Shown piece by piece: positions 5,840-12,022 of a stretch of 12,022 bases of DNA. The DNA lies in assembly GCA_016293265.1 (NCBI GenBank), contig JAEDEN010000052.1:1-12022 (forward strand), read 5' to 3'. This stretch comes from Oscillospiraceae bacterium (GTDB taxonomy: Bacteria > Bacillota > Clostridia > Oscillospirales > Oscillospiraceae). Each line of letters begins with the position of its first letter. Position 1 is the first letter of the stretch. The position numbers and the translations under genes were made by a program. Below the pieces are notes generated by a model. It was not told the origin of the DNA, made no database searches, and saw nothing but the letters and a program-made list of their open reading frames with translations.

Positions 5840-6060
5840 AATCTTGACCCTCTCTTCAAGGCAATAATTGAAAGCCGCTCAGAAAGCGGAAGCGCACAGC
5901 TTCCCGCCCTACGGACAGTTTGCCCACGCGGCAAAAGTTCATACGAAGGACCGGCGGCACTTTTTCAAAAAATGGGCCGGAAAAGCGGCGCTTGTCCACT
6001 GGGGAAAAACAAAGCGCCGTCCGCTGCCTGGTCCACACAATACGGCCATCTTACATATGG
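5840..6060 (-). promoter_or_regulatory. Long structured 5' leader of murA (candidate cis-regulatory RNA)
   Basis: About 220 nt of transcribed leader separate the predicted murA start site of transcription from its TTG codon. Perfect stems on this strand: 5987-6018 (GGCGCTT/AAGCGCC), 5951-5980 (CCGGC/GCCGG with an inner T-run/A-run helix), 5919-5935 (TTTGCC/GGCAAA), 5888-5904 (GGAAGC/GCTTCC) and 5875-5889 (CCGCT/AGCGG). The last two share two bases and so exclude each other. I recognise no known riboswitch class. A 60-residue GTG frame (5856-6038) crosses the leader but lacks a ribosome binding site and protein-like composition. Confidence 0.45.
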
Positions 6061-6067
6061 TACCTGT

Positions 6068-6097
6068 ATCATAACACATCAGGACGGGGATTGTAAA
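6068..6097 (-). promoter_or_regulatory. Sigma-A promoter of murA
   Basis: TTTACA (6097-6092), an 18-bp spacer and TATGAT (6073-6068) on the minus strand, downstream of yycI. Transcription should start near 6061, giving murA-yycJ-rlmH-pgcA expression independent of walRK-yycHI. Confidence 0.75.
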
Positions 6098-6108
6098 CCC
6101 TCCCGCAG

Positions 6109-6137
6109 CGCTTTTCCCAAAAAGTACCGGAAAAGCG
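6109..6137. repeat. Inverted repeat just after yycI
   Basis: CGCTTTTCC (6109-6117) and GGAAAAGCG (6129-6137) form a perfect 9-bp stem with an 11-nt loop, beginning 3 bp past the yycI stop. It is placed like a terminator but no T-run follows on the minus strand. Part of it (CCGGAAAAGCGGC, 6127-6139) recurs exactly at 5977-5989 within the murA leader. Confidence 0.5.
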
Positions 6138-6140
6138 GCC

Positions 6141-6938
6141 TCAGCCCACAGTGATGGCCCCGGTGGAACAATTTACATAATAACTTGAAATGTCCGTTAC
6201 CACACACCAGGCGCCCATCAGCGTAGTGGCTGCGGAGGGGGTGCTTTGCACCTCGTAGCAGGGATAGGTCTGCAGGATGGAGGAACCGACGGTGCCGCTT
6301 TCCCGGCGCATCTGCTGGAAGGCCGTCAGGGCCGCGGCGGCGGAGAGAAGGCCGGACTGGCCGGTGGGGACGCCCTCGGTGGGGAGGAGGGTGCCGGAAA
6401 CGGCGGTGAGGGCTCCTCCCGTAAGGGTGAAGGTGACAGTGCAGTTATAAACGGGACGGCCGCCGTATTGGAACACGGCGGCGGCGGTGGCGCTGCCGTC
6501 CCCGTTTTCCTGAAAGACAGGAGTGCCGTAGGAAAAGGTGCGGCAGAAGCTGCGGCACAGGTCCTCTCCCTCCGGGGCGGAGAGGCGGGCCTCAAAGCCG
6601 CCGCTGGAGCGGAACTGGATGGAGCCGGCGGCGCTTTGGTAGGAGTTGATGCCTCCCTGGGAGGCGCCGCGCAGATCCTGGCCCAGCAGAAATTCCGCCA
6701 CAGACTGTTCCAGGTCCTCGCTGCGGGCCATGGTGACGGGGGCGGGGGGCGCTTCCCAGGAAATGGCCCCCGCCTCCAGGGTGATGCCCTGGGTGGCGAA
6801 AAGCTCCACCAGCTCCGCCTCCATCCGGCGCAGCGCGGCGCGCTCCTCCGACTTGCGGAAGATAAGGGAGCCCAGCAGGGAGACGTTCACCAGCACCAGG
6901 ATCAAGATGATGATGTTTTTCAGCCGATACCGTTCCAG
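6141..6938 (-). CDS. yycI: YycI-like regulatory membrane protein (WalK accessory)
   Basis: In Bacillota YycI is a single-pass membrane protein that, with YycH, binds the WalK membrane helices and tunes its activity. The product begins with a short basic cytoplasmic stretch (ERYRLKN), then a hydrophobic anchor IIILILVLVNVSLLGSLIF (about 9-27) and an extracellular domain of about 235 residues ending in WCVVTDISSYYVNCSTGAI, which resembles the YycI C-terminal strands. Length 265 compares with about 280 in B. subtilis. No ATG, GTG or TTG start would keep the full anchor; CTG at 6938 does, and AGGAGG lies 10 nt upstream, while TTG at 6905 would start inside the anchor. An in-frame stop at 6945-6947 limits any extension. 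It follows yycH by 31 bp. Sequence similarity is modest; gene order supports the call. Confidence 0.72.
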   Translation of the reverse strand: MERYRLKNIIILILVLVNVSLLGSLIFRKSEERAALRRMEAELVELFATQGITLEAGAISWEAPPAPVTMARSEDLEQSVAEFLLGQDLRGASQGGINSYQSAAGSIQFRSSGGFEARLSAPEGEDLCRSFCRTFSYGTPVFQENGDGSATAAAVFQYGGRPVYNCTVTFTLTGGALTAVSGTLLPTEGVPTGQSGLLSAAAALTAFQQMRRESGTVGSSILQTYPCYEVQSTPSAATTLMGAWCVVTDISSYYVNCSTGAITVG

Positions 6939-6969
6939 GGCGGTTCACCCTCCTTTCCAAAATGCTGGA

Positions 6970-8250
6970 TCATTCGCAGAGCCACTGGGGACACACCCGC
7001 TCTTCCCCGTAATCCGCATAGCCGATGAGCAGCTCCGTCCCCGGCGTTTGGGCGGCGATGGCCAAAGCCTGCCGCATGGGCAGCAAAAGGGCGGTTTCCT
7101 CAACGGGGACGTACTGGCGGGGGAGGAAGAGAATGGAGGAGACGGCCCGGCCGGAGAGAGTCACCGTGGCGGCGGGAGCCCCGCTGGACAGGCGGATGGG
7201 TACGCCGCCGTACTGGTAATCAAAGGTCAGCGTGGTGGACGCGGCACTGCAGGAGATCCCGCTCAGGTACAGCTCTCCGCCGCTGCCGGAGGGCAGCAGG
7301 GACTTGAGGAGGTTCCCGCTTCCGTTGACTGCCTCCCGGAAGGTGGGGATCTCGCCGGCGCTTTCAATGGACAGCGCGCCGCTGCCCCCGCTTTGGTAGG
7401 CCAGGGAGCCGTCGGTGGAGATGCGCAGCGTCCGGTCACCGTCCACGATGATCTCCGTACCGCTGCCTTCCGTCCAGCGGGTCTTGGTGTGGGGGTTGAA
7501 GCCCAGGGCGGAGAGAAGGGAGTCGCTGCCGGAGACGGTGCTTTCGGCGCAGAGAACCGGCAGGTCCGGCTGGGCCCCGGGCAGGAACAGGGACAGGGGG
7601 TGGAGGGAGGAAGCGTCTTTGTCGTAGGGCTCCTCCGCGTCAAAGGCAAATATGGCGTTGCCCTGCTCATAGCCGCCGATCACGGCCTCCAGATCCTGGG
7701 AGGAGAGGACGGTGGTGCAGCAGAGGAACCGCTGGGCGTGATCCCAGAGATAGAGCAGGACCCGGTTTTCCCCGGGGCTGGTCACCACCAGGTGCCGGGC
7801 GGCCACCGCATCTTCCCCCTCGGCGCCCACCAGCTCCCCCAGAATGGAAAGGGGCAGCGGGGTAAGAAAATCATAGTAGACGGAGGGGTGGGACAGGGCG
7901 TCCAGAAAATCCTCCTGGGTGCAGGCGGTGTACATCTGGGCAGAGCCCAGGACTTCCCCCAAAAGGGCGCCCAGGGGAGAGAATTCCTCGGAGGCGGTGG
8001 TGAGGGTGATGCTTCCGTAGCGGCCATAGGAGCCGGTGACGGCCACCCGCACCGGGGCGGTGAGGGCGGTGCCCGGAAGGGAAAGGCTGGAGCCGGAGGA
8101 AACGGGGGACTCCGTCAAAGAGCGGAAGTGCTGAAGGAAGTCCTGGTCATAGAACTGGGTGCGGGCAAAAAGGAGCACCGCGGAAAGGGAGAGCAGCGTG
8201 ATGATGATGTTTTGCAGGAAATCCCGGCGGCTGCGGCGCTGTTCCTCCAT
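6970..8250 (-). CDS. yycH: YycH-like regulatory membrane protein (WalK accessory)
   Basis: YycH is an extracellularly exposed, single-pass membrane protein that partners YycI and modulates the WalK sensor kinase. The 426-residue product has a basic N-terminus (EEQRRSRRDF), one membrane anchor at about 12-29 (LQNIIITLLSLSAVLLFA), and a large extracellular part rich in beta-strand segments with Ser/Gly-rich turns. Length is close to the 455 residues of B. subtilis YycH. The ATG at 8250 has AAAGGAGG 7 nt upstream. It lies 39 bp after walK and 31 bp before yycI, the conserved walK-yycH-yycI order. Direct sequence signatures are weak, so the assignment rests on topology, length and position. Confidence 0.78.
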   Translation of the reverse strand: MEEQRRSRRDFLQNIIITLLSLSAVLLFARTQFYDQDFLQHFRSLTESPVSSGSSLSLPGTALTAPVRVAVTGSYGRYGSITLTTASEEFSPLGALLGEVLGSAQMYTACTQEDFLDALSHPSVYYDFLTPLPLSILGELVGAEGEDAVAARHLVVTSPGENRVLLYLWDHAQRFLCCTTVLSSQDLEAVIGGYEQGNAIFAFDAEEPYDKDASSLHPLSLFLPGAQPDLPVLCAESTVSGSDSLLSALGFNPHTKTRWTEGSGTEIIVDGDRTLRISTDGSLAYQSGGSGALSIESAGEIPTFREAVNGSGNLLKSLLPSGSGGELYLSGISCSAASTTLTFDYQYGGVPIRLSSGAPAATVTLSGRAVSSILFLPRQYVPVEETALLLPMRQALAIAAQTPGTELLIGYADYGEERVCPQWLCE

Positions 8251-8289
8251 GGGCGGTCCTCCTTTCTGGTGAAACGACGGAAAAAGCCG

Positions 8290-10083
8290 TCAGGTCATGT
8301 GTTCCGTGTGGGCCTGGGTGATGGGCAGGGTCAGCCGGATGGTGGTGCCGGGGCCCTGGTGGTCCGCCAGGGCCAGTGTGCCGTGGTGGCGCTGGACGAT
8401 CTCCCGGGCGATGGAAAGGCCCAGGCCGGTGCCTCCGGACTCCCGGGAGCGGGCTTTATCCACCCGGTAGAAGCGCTCGAAAATGCGCTCCCGGTCCTTT
8501 TCCGGGATGCCGATGCCGTTGTCGCTCACTTCCATCCAGACCGTGTCCTCCAGGGAACCGGCGGTGACACGGATGAAGCCGCCGTCGGGGGTGTACTTGA
8601 TGGCGTTGCCCAGGATGTTCATCATCACCTGCTCCAGCCGCCTGCGGTCCCCCACGATCAAAGGCAGGCTTTCCGGCGGGTCGTAGACCAGGGTGTGGCG
8701 GCGCTGCTTGGCGTTCAGGGCGCTGGAGCGGACCACGCTGGCGATGGCCTCCTGGAAGGAGAAGCGGGAGAGTACCATTTCGGCGTTGCCCGCGTCCAGC
8801 CGGGAAAGGGTCAGCAGGTCCTGGACGATGTTGGTCATGCGGTCGGTCTCGGTGATGATGATATCCAGGAAGTTGGCCTCCATTTCGGGGGGGATCTCCC
8901 CGGGGGCGCTGCGCAGGGTCTCGGCATAGCTGCGCACATTGGTGAGGGGGGTGCGCAGCTCGTGGGAGACGTTGGCCACAAATTCCTTGCGCCGCTCCTC
9001 GTTGCGGTGGTGCTCCGTTACGTCATGGAGCACAATGAGGACGCCGCCGCTGGCCGCGTCGGAGAAGGGGGCCAGATACAGCTCCAGCGTCCGCTCCCCC
9101 ACCACCATCTCACTTTCCAGATAGTTGGGCCGGGCCAGGGCCAGGACCTGGGCAAAGGGGAACACGGAGCCGAAGAGGTCCTGGTAGGTCCCCTCCACCT
9201 TCCGCTGGAGCATGGTGCCGGCGGCGGGGTTGCAGTGGATGAGCTGCCCGTCGTGGTCGAAGGCCACCACGCCGTCCGTCATGTGGAGGAAGAGGGTATC
9301 CAGCTTGTTGCGCTCATTTTCCATGGCGGCCAGCGTGGTGTGCAGCACGCCCGCCATCTCGTTGAAGGTGCCGGTGAGGATGCCGATCTCATCGTCGGAC
9401 TCGATGGGGAGCTGGCTGTCAAAGTCGCCGGAGGCCACCTTTTCCGCCCCGGCGGTGAGCTTTTCGATGGGGCCCACCATGGTCTTGGAGAGCAGGAAGC
9501 TCAAAAGCACGGAGATCAGCAGGCCGATGACCAGGGCCTGCATGATGATGTCAAACAGCTGGCCGTTCAGACCGGAGACGGTGTCCTTGTTGTCCAGAAT
9601 ATAGATGATGAAAGCGTTGTCGCCCCCCAGAATGGGGATGGCCACGTCCATATAGTCGGCGGCGATGCTGCTCTCGTCGGCCACGAAGGTCTCCTCCCGG
9701 CGGCTGACGGCGTTGCGGGCTGCCAGAAGGTTGGCGCTCTGCTCCCTGGGCAGGGCGCTCTCCTCGGCGGAGCCGGCCAGGTAAGCGCCGCTTTCGCCGC
9801 TGAGCACGAAGTAGTTCCGGGTGCTGTAGTCAATGCCCAGGGACCCGGCGTTGGCGTCCAGCATCTCGCGGATGAGCTCCACGCTGCCGGAGTCGGCAGC
9901 CTCCCGCAGGGAGGCCACAAAATCCTGCCGGTCTTCGCCAAAGACATTGTCGATCTGCTGATAGAAGGTATCAATGAAGAAGCTGGAGACGCTGGTGGTC
10001 AAAAAGGCGCCCACCACCGCCATCAGGGATGTGATGAGCAGCAGCAGAATCAGCGTCAGCTTCATGTGCAGGCTGCGGAACAT
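8290..10083 (-). CDS. walK: WalK-type sensor histidine kinase
   Basis: WalK phosphorylates WalR and controls cell-wall hydrolase and wall-metabolism genes in Gram-positive bacteria. Domain order in the 597 residues: TM1 (about 9-29), extracytoplasmic sensor (30-177), TM2 (about 178-199), HAMP (200-252), PAS (about 260-355), HisKA with phospho-acceptor His374 in FVANVSHELRTPLTNVRSYAE-like context (368-388), and HATPase with N-box NILGNAIKYTPDG (489-501), G1 DNGIGI (521-526), F-box FERFYR (535-540) and G2 GGTGLGLSIA (550-559). PhoR and WalK are close relatives; the downstream yycH-yycI-yycJ genes decide for WalK. The ATG at 10083 has GTGAGG very close and AAAGG 11 nt upstream; Met7 is an alternative. 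It is separated from walR by 149 bp of hairpin-rich DNA, unlike the near-adjacent genes of Bacillus and Staphylococcus. Confidence 0.92.
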   Translation of the reverse strand: MFRSLHMKLTLILLLLITSLMAVVGAFLTTSVSSFFIDTFYQQIDNVFGEDRQDFVASLREAADSGSVELIREMLDANAGSLGIDYSTRNYFVLSGESGAYLAGSAEESALPREQSANLLAARNAVSRREETFVADESSIAADYMDVAIPILGGDNAFIIYILDNKDTVSGLNGQLFDIIMQALVIGLLISVLLSFLLSKTMVGPIEKLTAGAEKVASGDFDSQLPIESDDEIGILTGTFNEMAGVLHTTLAAMENERNKLDTLFLHMTDGVVAFDHDGQLIHCNPAAGTMLQRKVEGTYQDLFGSVFPFAQVLALARPNYLESEMVVGERTLELYLAPFSDAASGGVLIVLHDVTEHHRNEERRKEFVANVSHELRTPLTNVRSYAETLRSAPGEIPPEMEANFLDIIITETDRMTNIVQDLLTLSRLDAGNAEMVLSRFSFQEAIASVVRSSALNAKQRRHTLVYDPPESLPLIVGDRRRLEQVMMNILGNAIKYTPDGGFIRVTAGSLEDTVWMEVSDNGIGIPEKDRERIFERFYRVDKARSRESGGTGLGLSIAREIVQRHHGTLALADHQGPGTTIRLTLPITQAHTEHMT

Positions 10084-10132
10084 ATCCTCACCGACCTTTC
10101 CGTGTGGGAGAAATAAGATCCCGGCAGGTTCA

Positions 10133-10159
10133 TTTCACCGGGGCGTGTGCCCGGTGAAA
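10133..10159. repeat. Perfect hairpin in walR-walK spacer
   Basis: TTTCACCGGG (10133-10142) and CCCGGTGAAA (10150-10159) form a perfect 10-bp stem with a 7-nt loop, 50 bp before the walK start. No T-run follows on either strand, so it does not look like a terminator; RNA processing, stabilisation or protein binding are possible. Confidence 0.6.
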
Positions 10160-10184
10160 ACACCCGGCCGCTTTGGGTGCGTCC

Positions 10185-10202
10185 GCCGGTCCGCGGACCG
10201 GC
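10185..10202. repeat. 18-bp perfect palindrome in walR-walK spacer
   Basis: GCCGGTCCGCGGACCGGC reads the same on both strands with no central loop. This is more typical of a dimeric protein binding site than of an RNA hairpin, though as RNA it would also fold. A nearby CACCC/GGGTG pair (10161-10179) adds another possible stem. Confidence 0.6.
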
Positions 10203-10218
10203 AGGGAGGGATCCGGGG

Positions 10219-10232
10219 AAAAGGCCCCCTTT

Positions 10233-10233
<1 letters not shown>
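10219..10233. terminator. Weak hairpin directly after walR
   Basis: AAAAGG (10219-10224) and CCTTTT (10228-10233) with a 3-nt loop overlap the walR stop codon region. On the minus strand the arm ends in TTTT followed by CCCC. It could act as a leaky terminator reducing walK expression, but the stem is short. Confidence 0.3.
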
Positions 10234-10946
<713 letters not shown>

Positions 10947-10957
10947 GGAAAGCCTCC

Positions 10958-11506
10958 TTAAATATCCAGCAGGAGCTTGGTTTTCAAAACGGCAGTGACG
11001 GTTTTGGCGTCCTCGATCTCGCCGCTCATGCACCGCTCCAGCAGCTCGTGAAAGGGGACGCGGTCCACATTTAAAAATTCATCCTCGTCCAGGTGCTGCT
11101 CTCCCATGTGCAGGCCCCGGGCCAGGTACAGGTGCAGCGTTTCGCCGAAGCAGCCGGGGGAGAGGACGATGTTGCCCAGATGCTCCAGCGTCTCCGGCAC
11201 GGCGCCGGTCTCCTCCCGCAGCTCCCGCAGCGCGCCGGCCCGGGGGTCCTCCCCCTCATCCAGCTTGCCGGCGGGGATCTCCAGCATGGGCTTGCGGAAG
11301 ACATAGCGGTACTGGGTCACAGTGAGGACATTGTTGTCCCCGTCCAGGGGCAAAACGGCCACGCCGTCCACATGCTCCACCACCTCCCGGACGGAGGTGG
11401 CGCCGTTGGGCAGCTCCACCGTGTCCACATGAAGGCTTACCACCCTGCCGGTGAACAGGTCCTCCCGGCTGAGGGTCTTTTCCGTCAGTTCCATGCCGTT
11501 GTTCAT
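10958..11506 (-). CDS. nudF: NUDIX hydrolase, ADP-ribose pyrophosphatase
   Basis: The 182-residue protein is an ADP-ribose diphosphatase type Nudix enzyme, cleaving ADP-ribose to AMP and ribose-5-phosphate in the cytoplasm. The Nudix box is complete: G80-x5-E86-x7-RELREETGA (94-102), the magnesium-binding helix. Just upstream is MLEIPAGKLDEGE, characteristic of the ADP-ribose pyrophosphatase subgroup, and downstream LSPGCFGETLHLYLARGL matches the same subgroup. Length is usual. The ATG at 11506 has AGAGG about 8-10 nt upstream; an open frame extending to 11983 covers the promoter and the antisense of smpB and is rejected. It is the first gene of the walRK transcript, with a TATAAT promoter 55 bp upstream. 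Exact substrate preference is inferred. Confidence 0.93.
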   Translation of the reverse strand: MNNGMELTEKTLSREDLFTGRVVSLHVDTVELPNGATSVREVVEHVDGVAVLPLDGDNNVLTVTQYRYVFRKPMLEIPAGKLDEGEDPRAGALRELREETGAVPETLEHLGNIVLSPGCFGETLHLYLARGLHMGEQHLDEDEFLNVDRVPFHELLERCMSGEIEDAKTVTAVLKTKLLLDI

Positions 11507-11560
11507 GCAAAACACCTCTCCAATGGTTTTCCCGAAAAAGGGGCAGATATCATGCTGACC

Positions 11561-11589
11561 ATTATAACATACCGGCGGCAAAATGAAAA
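11561..11589 (-). promoter_or_regulatory. Promoter of the nudF-walR-walK transcript
   Basis: A perfect TATAAT (11566-11561) with a weak -35 TTTTCA (11589-11584) and a 17-bp spacer on the minus strand, about 55 bp before the nudF ATG. The imperfect -35 may mean an activator is used. It lies back-to-back with the smpB promoter. Confidence 0.65.
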
Positions 11590-11625
11590 GCGGCAGATTC
11601 CGGCCACGGGCGCCCAATGTCCGAC

Positions 11626-11654
11626 TTGAACCGACGGGAAAGTCGTGGTATACT
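11626..11654 (+). promoter_or_regulatory. Sigma-A promoter of smpB
   Basis: TTGAAC (11626-11631), a 17-bp spacer and TATACT (11649-11654). The transcript would start near 11661 and carry a leader of about 38 nt before the smpB start. Confidence 0.8.
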
Positions 11655-11685
11655 ATGAGGTAAATTCCCCACTTTCCGGCGAAAT

Positions 11686-11692
11686 GAGGTGA
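11686..11692 (+). promoter_or_regulatory. Shine-Dalgarno sequence of smpB
   Basis: GAGGTGA (11686-11692) is fully complementary to the 16S rRNA 3' end. A 6-nt spacer places the start exactly at ACG (11699-11701). An in-frame TGA (11690-11692) lies inside this site, so translation cannot begin further upstream in this frame. Confidence 0.75.
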
Positions 11693-11698
11693 GCCGAT

Positions 11699-12022
11699 AC
11701 GGAAAAGCGAGGCTTCAAGATCGCGGCGCAGAACCGCAAGGCCTTCCACGACTATTTTGTGGAGGATAAGTACGAGTCCGGCATCGAGCTGTTCGGCACG
11801 GAGGTCAAGTCCATCCGCGCCGGCACGCTGAATCTGAAGGATGCCTACTGCACCGTGAAGGACGGAGAGCTGTTTGTACACGGCCTCCACATCTCCCCCT
11901 ATGAAAAGGGCAACATCTTCAACAAAGACCCCGTCCGCACCCGGCGGCTTTTGATGCACAAGCGGGAGATCCGCAAGCTCCACGCCCTCATCAAGCAGGA
12001 CGGCTACACCCTGGTGCCCCTG
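11699..12022 (+). CDS. smpB: SsrA-binding protein SmpB (N-terminal 108 residues, cut by window edge)
   Basis: SmpB binds tmRNA and enters the A site of stalled ribosomes for trans-translation. The frame translates as EKRGFKIAAQNRKAFHDYF, GIELFGTEVKSIRAG (28-42), LNLKDAYCTV (44-53), HGLHISPYEKGN (61-72) and RTRRLLMHKREIRKL (80-94), all strongly conserved SmpB segments. About 108 of an expected 150-160 residues are present. The expected start position holds ACG instead of ATG, directly after a perfect Shine-Dalgarno sequence at ideal spacing; the next in-frame start codon is GTG at residue 21 (11759-11761), which would remove the first beta-strand of the RNA-binding barrel. So either ACG is used, or ATG mutated, or the base is a sequence error. 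It has its own promoter, divergent from nudF. Confidence 0.93.

Noticed and set aside
5856..6038. 60-residue minus-strand GTG frame in the murA leader (possible leader peptide)
   Set aside because: No Shine-Dalgarno sequence, arginine/phenylalanine-rich chance composition, and overlap with several RNA stems make coding unlikely.
3896..6154. 752-residue plus-strand open frame opposite yycJ and murA
   Set aside because: It crosses two well-supported genes and their gap, and its composition is typical of antisense shadows.
6646..10116. 1156-residue plus-strand open frame across yycI, yycH and walK
   Set aside because: Impressive length, but it is antisense to three recognised genes, has no domain signature and no ribosome binding site; it reflects GC skew at codon positions.
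11507..11983. 159-residue N-terminal extension of nudF
   Set aside because: It crosses the TATAAT promoter and runs antisense to smpB; the Nudix protein has normal length from the ATG at 11506.

Overview
The window comes from a high-GC Gram-positive bacterium, most likely a clostridial member of the Bacillota (Oscillospiraceae-like). The main evidence is a WalR/WalK cluster with its YycH, YycI and YycJ partners, which is a Bacillota signature, together with strong AGGAGG ribosome binding sites, sigma-A promoters, TTG starts and GC-rich codons. The exact genus cannot be read from the sequence.

Left part, about 1-1320, lower GC and accessory in character. The C-terminal end of a tyrosine recombinase (1-152, +) faces an intact tRNA-Ser(CGA) on the minus strand (199-287) across the tRNA's terminator. 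Two further tRNA-Ser(CGA)-like 5' halves follow in the same orientation (407-467 and 631-672). All three share the anticodon-loop core and the tRNA 5' half, and diverge on the other side of the core. That is the pattern left by repeated site-specific integration in a tRNA anticodon loop. Both remnants keep a promoter-like sequence upstream. A terminator hairpin (879-909) and a small DUF1905 gene (1035-1319) complete this part.

Middle and right parts, 1371-11506, minus strand. In order of transcription: nudF (ADP-ribose pyrophosphatase), walR, walK, yycH, yycI, then murA, yycJ, rlmH and pgcA. A consensus promoter precedes nudF, and a second promoter with a leader of about 220 nt and several hairpins precedes murA. 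A strong bidirectional terminator follows pgcA. The cluster joins the essential cell-wall two-component system and its membrane accessory proteins to peptidoglycan precursor synthesis (MurA), the wal-associated metallo-hydrolase YycJ, ribosome modification (RlmH) and glucose-1-phosphate supply (PgcA).

Right edge. smpB (trans-translation factor) is transcribed divergently from a good sigma-A promoter and runs off the window. At the normal start position, after a perfect Shine-Dalgarno sequence, it has ACG rather than ATG.

The most notable signals are the serial tRNA-Ser attachment-site remnants, the structured murA leader, the hairpin-rich walR-walK spacer and the non-standard starts of smpB (ACG) and yycI (CTG).
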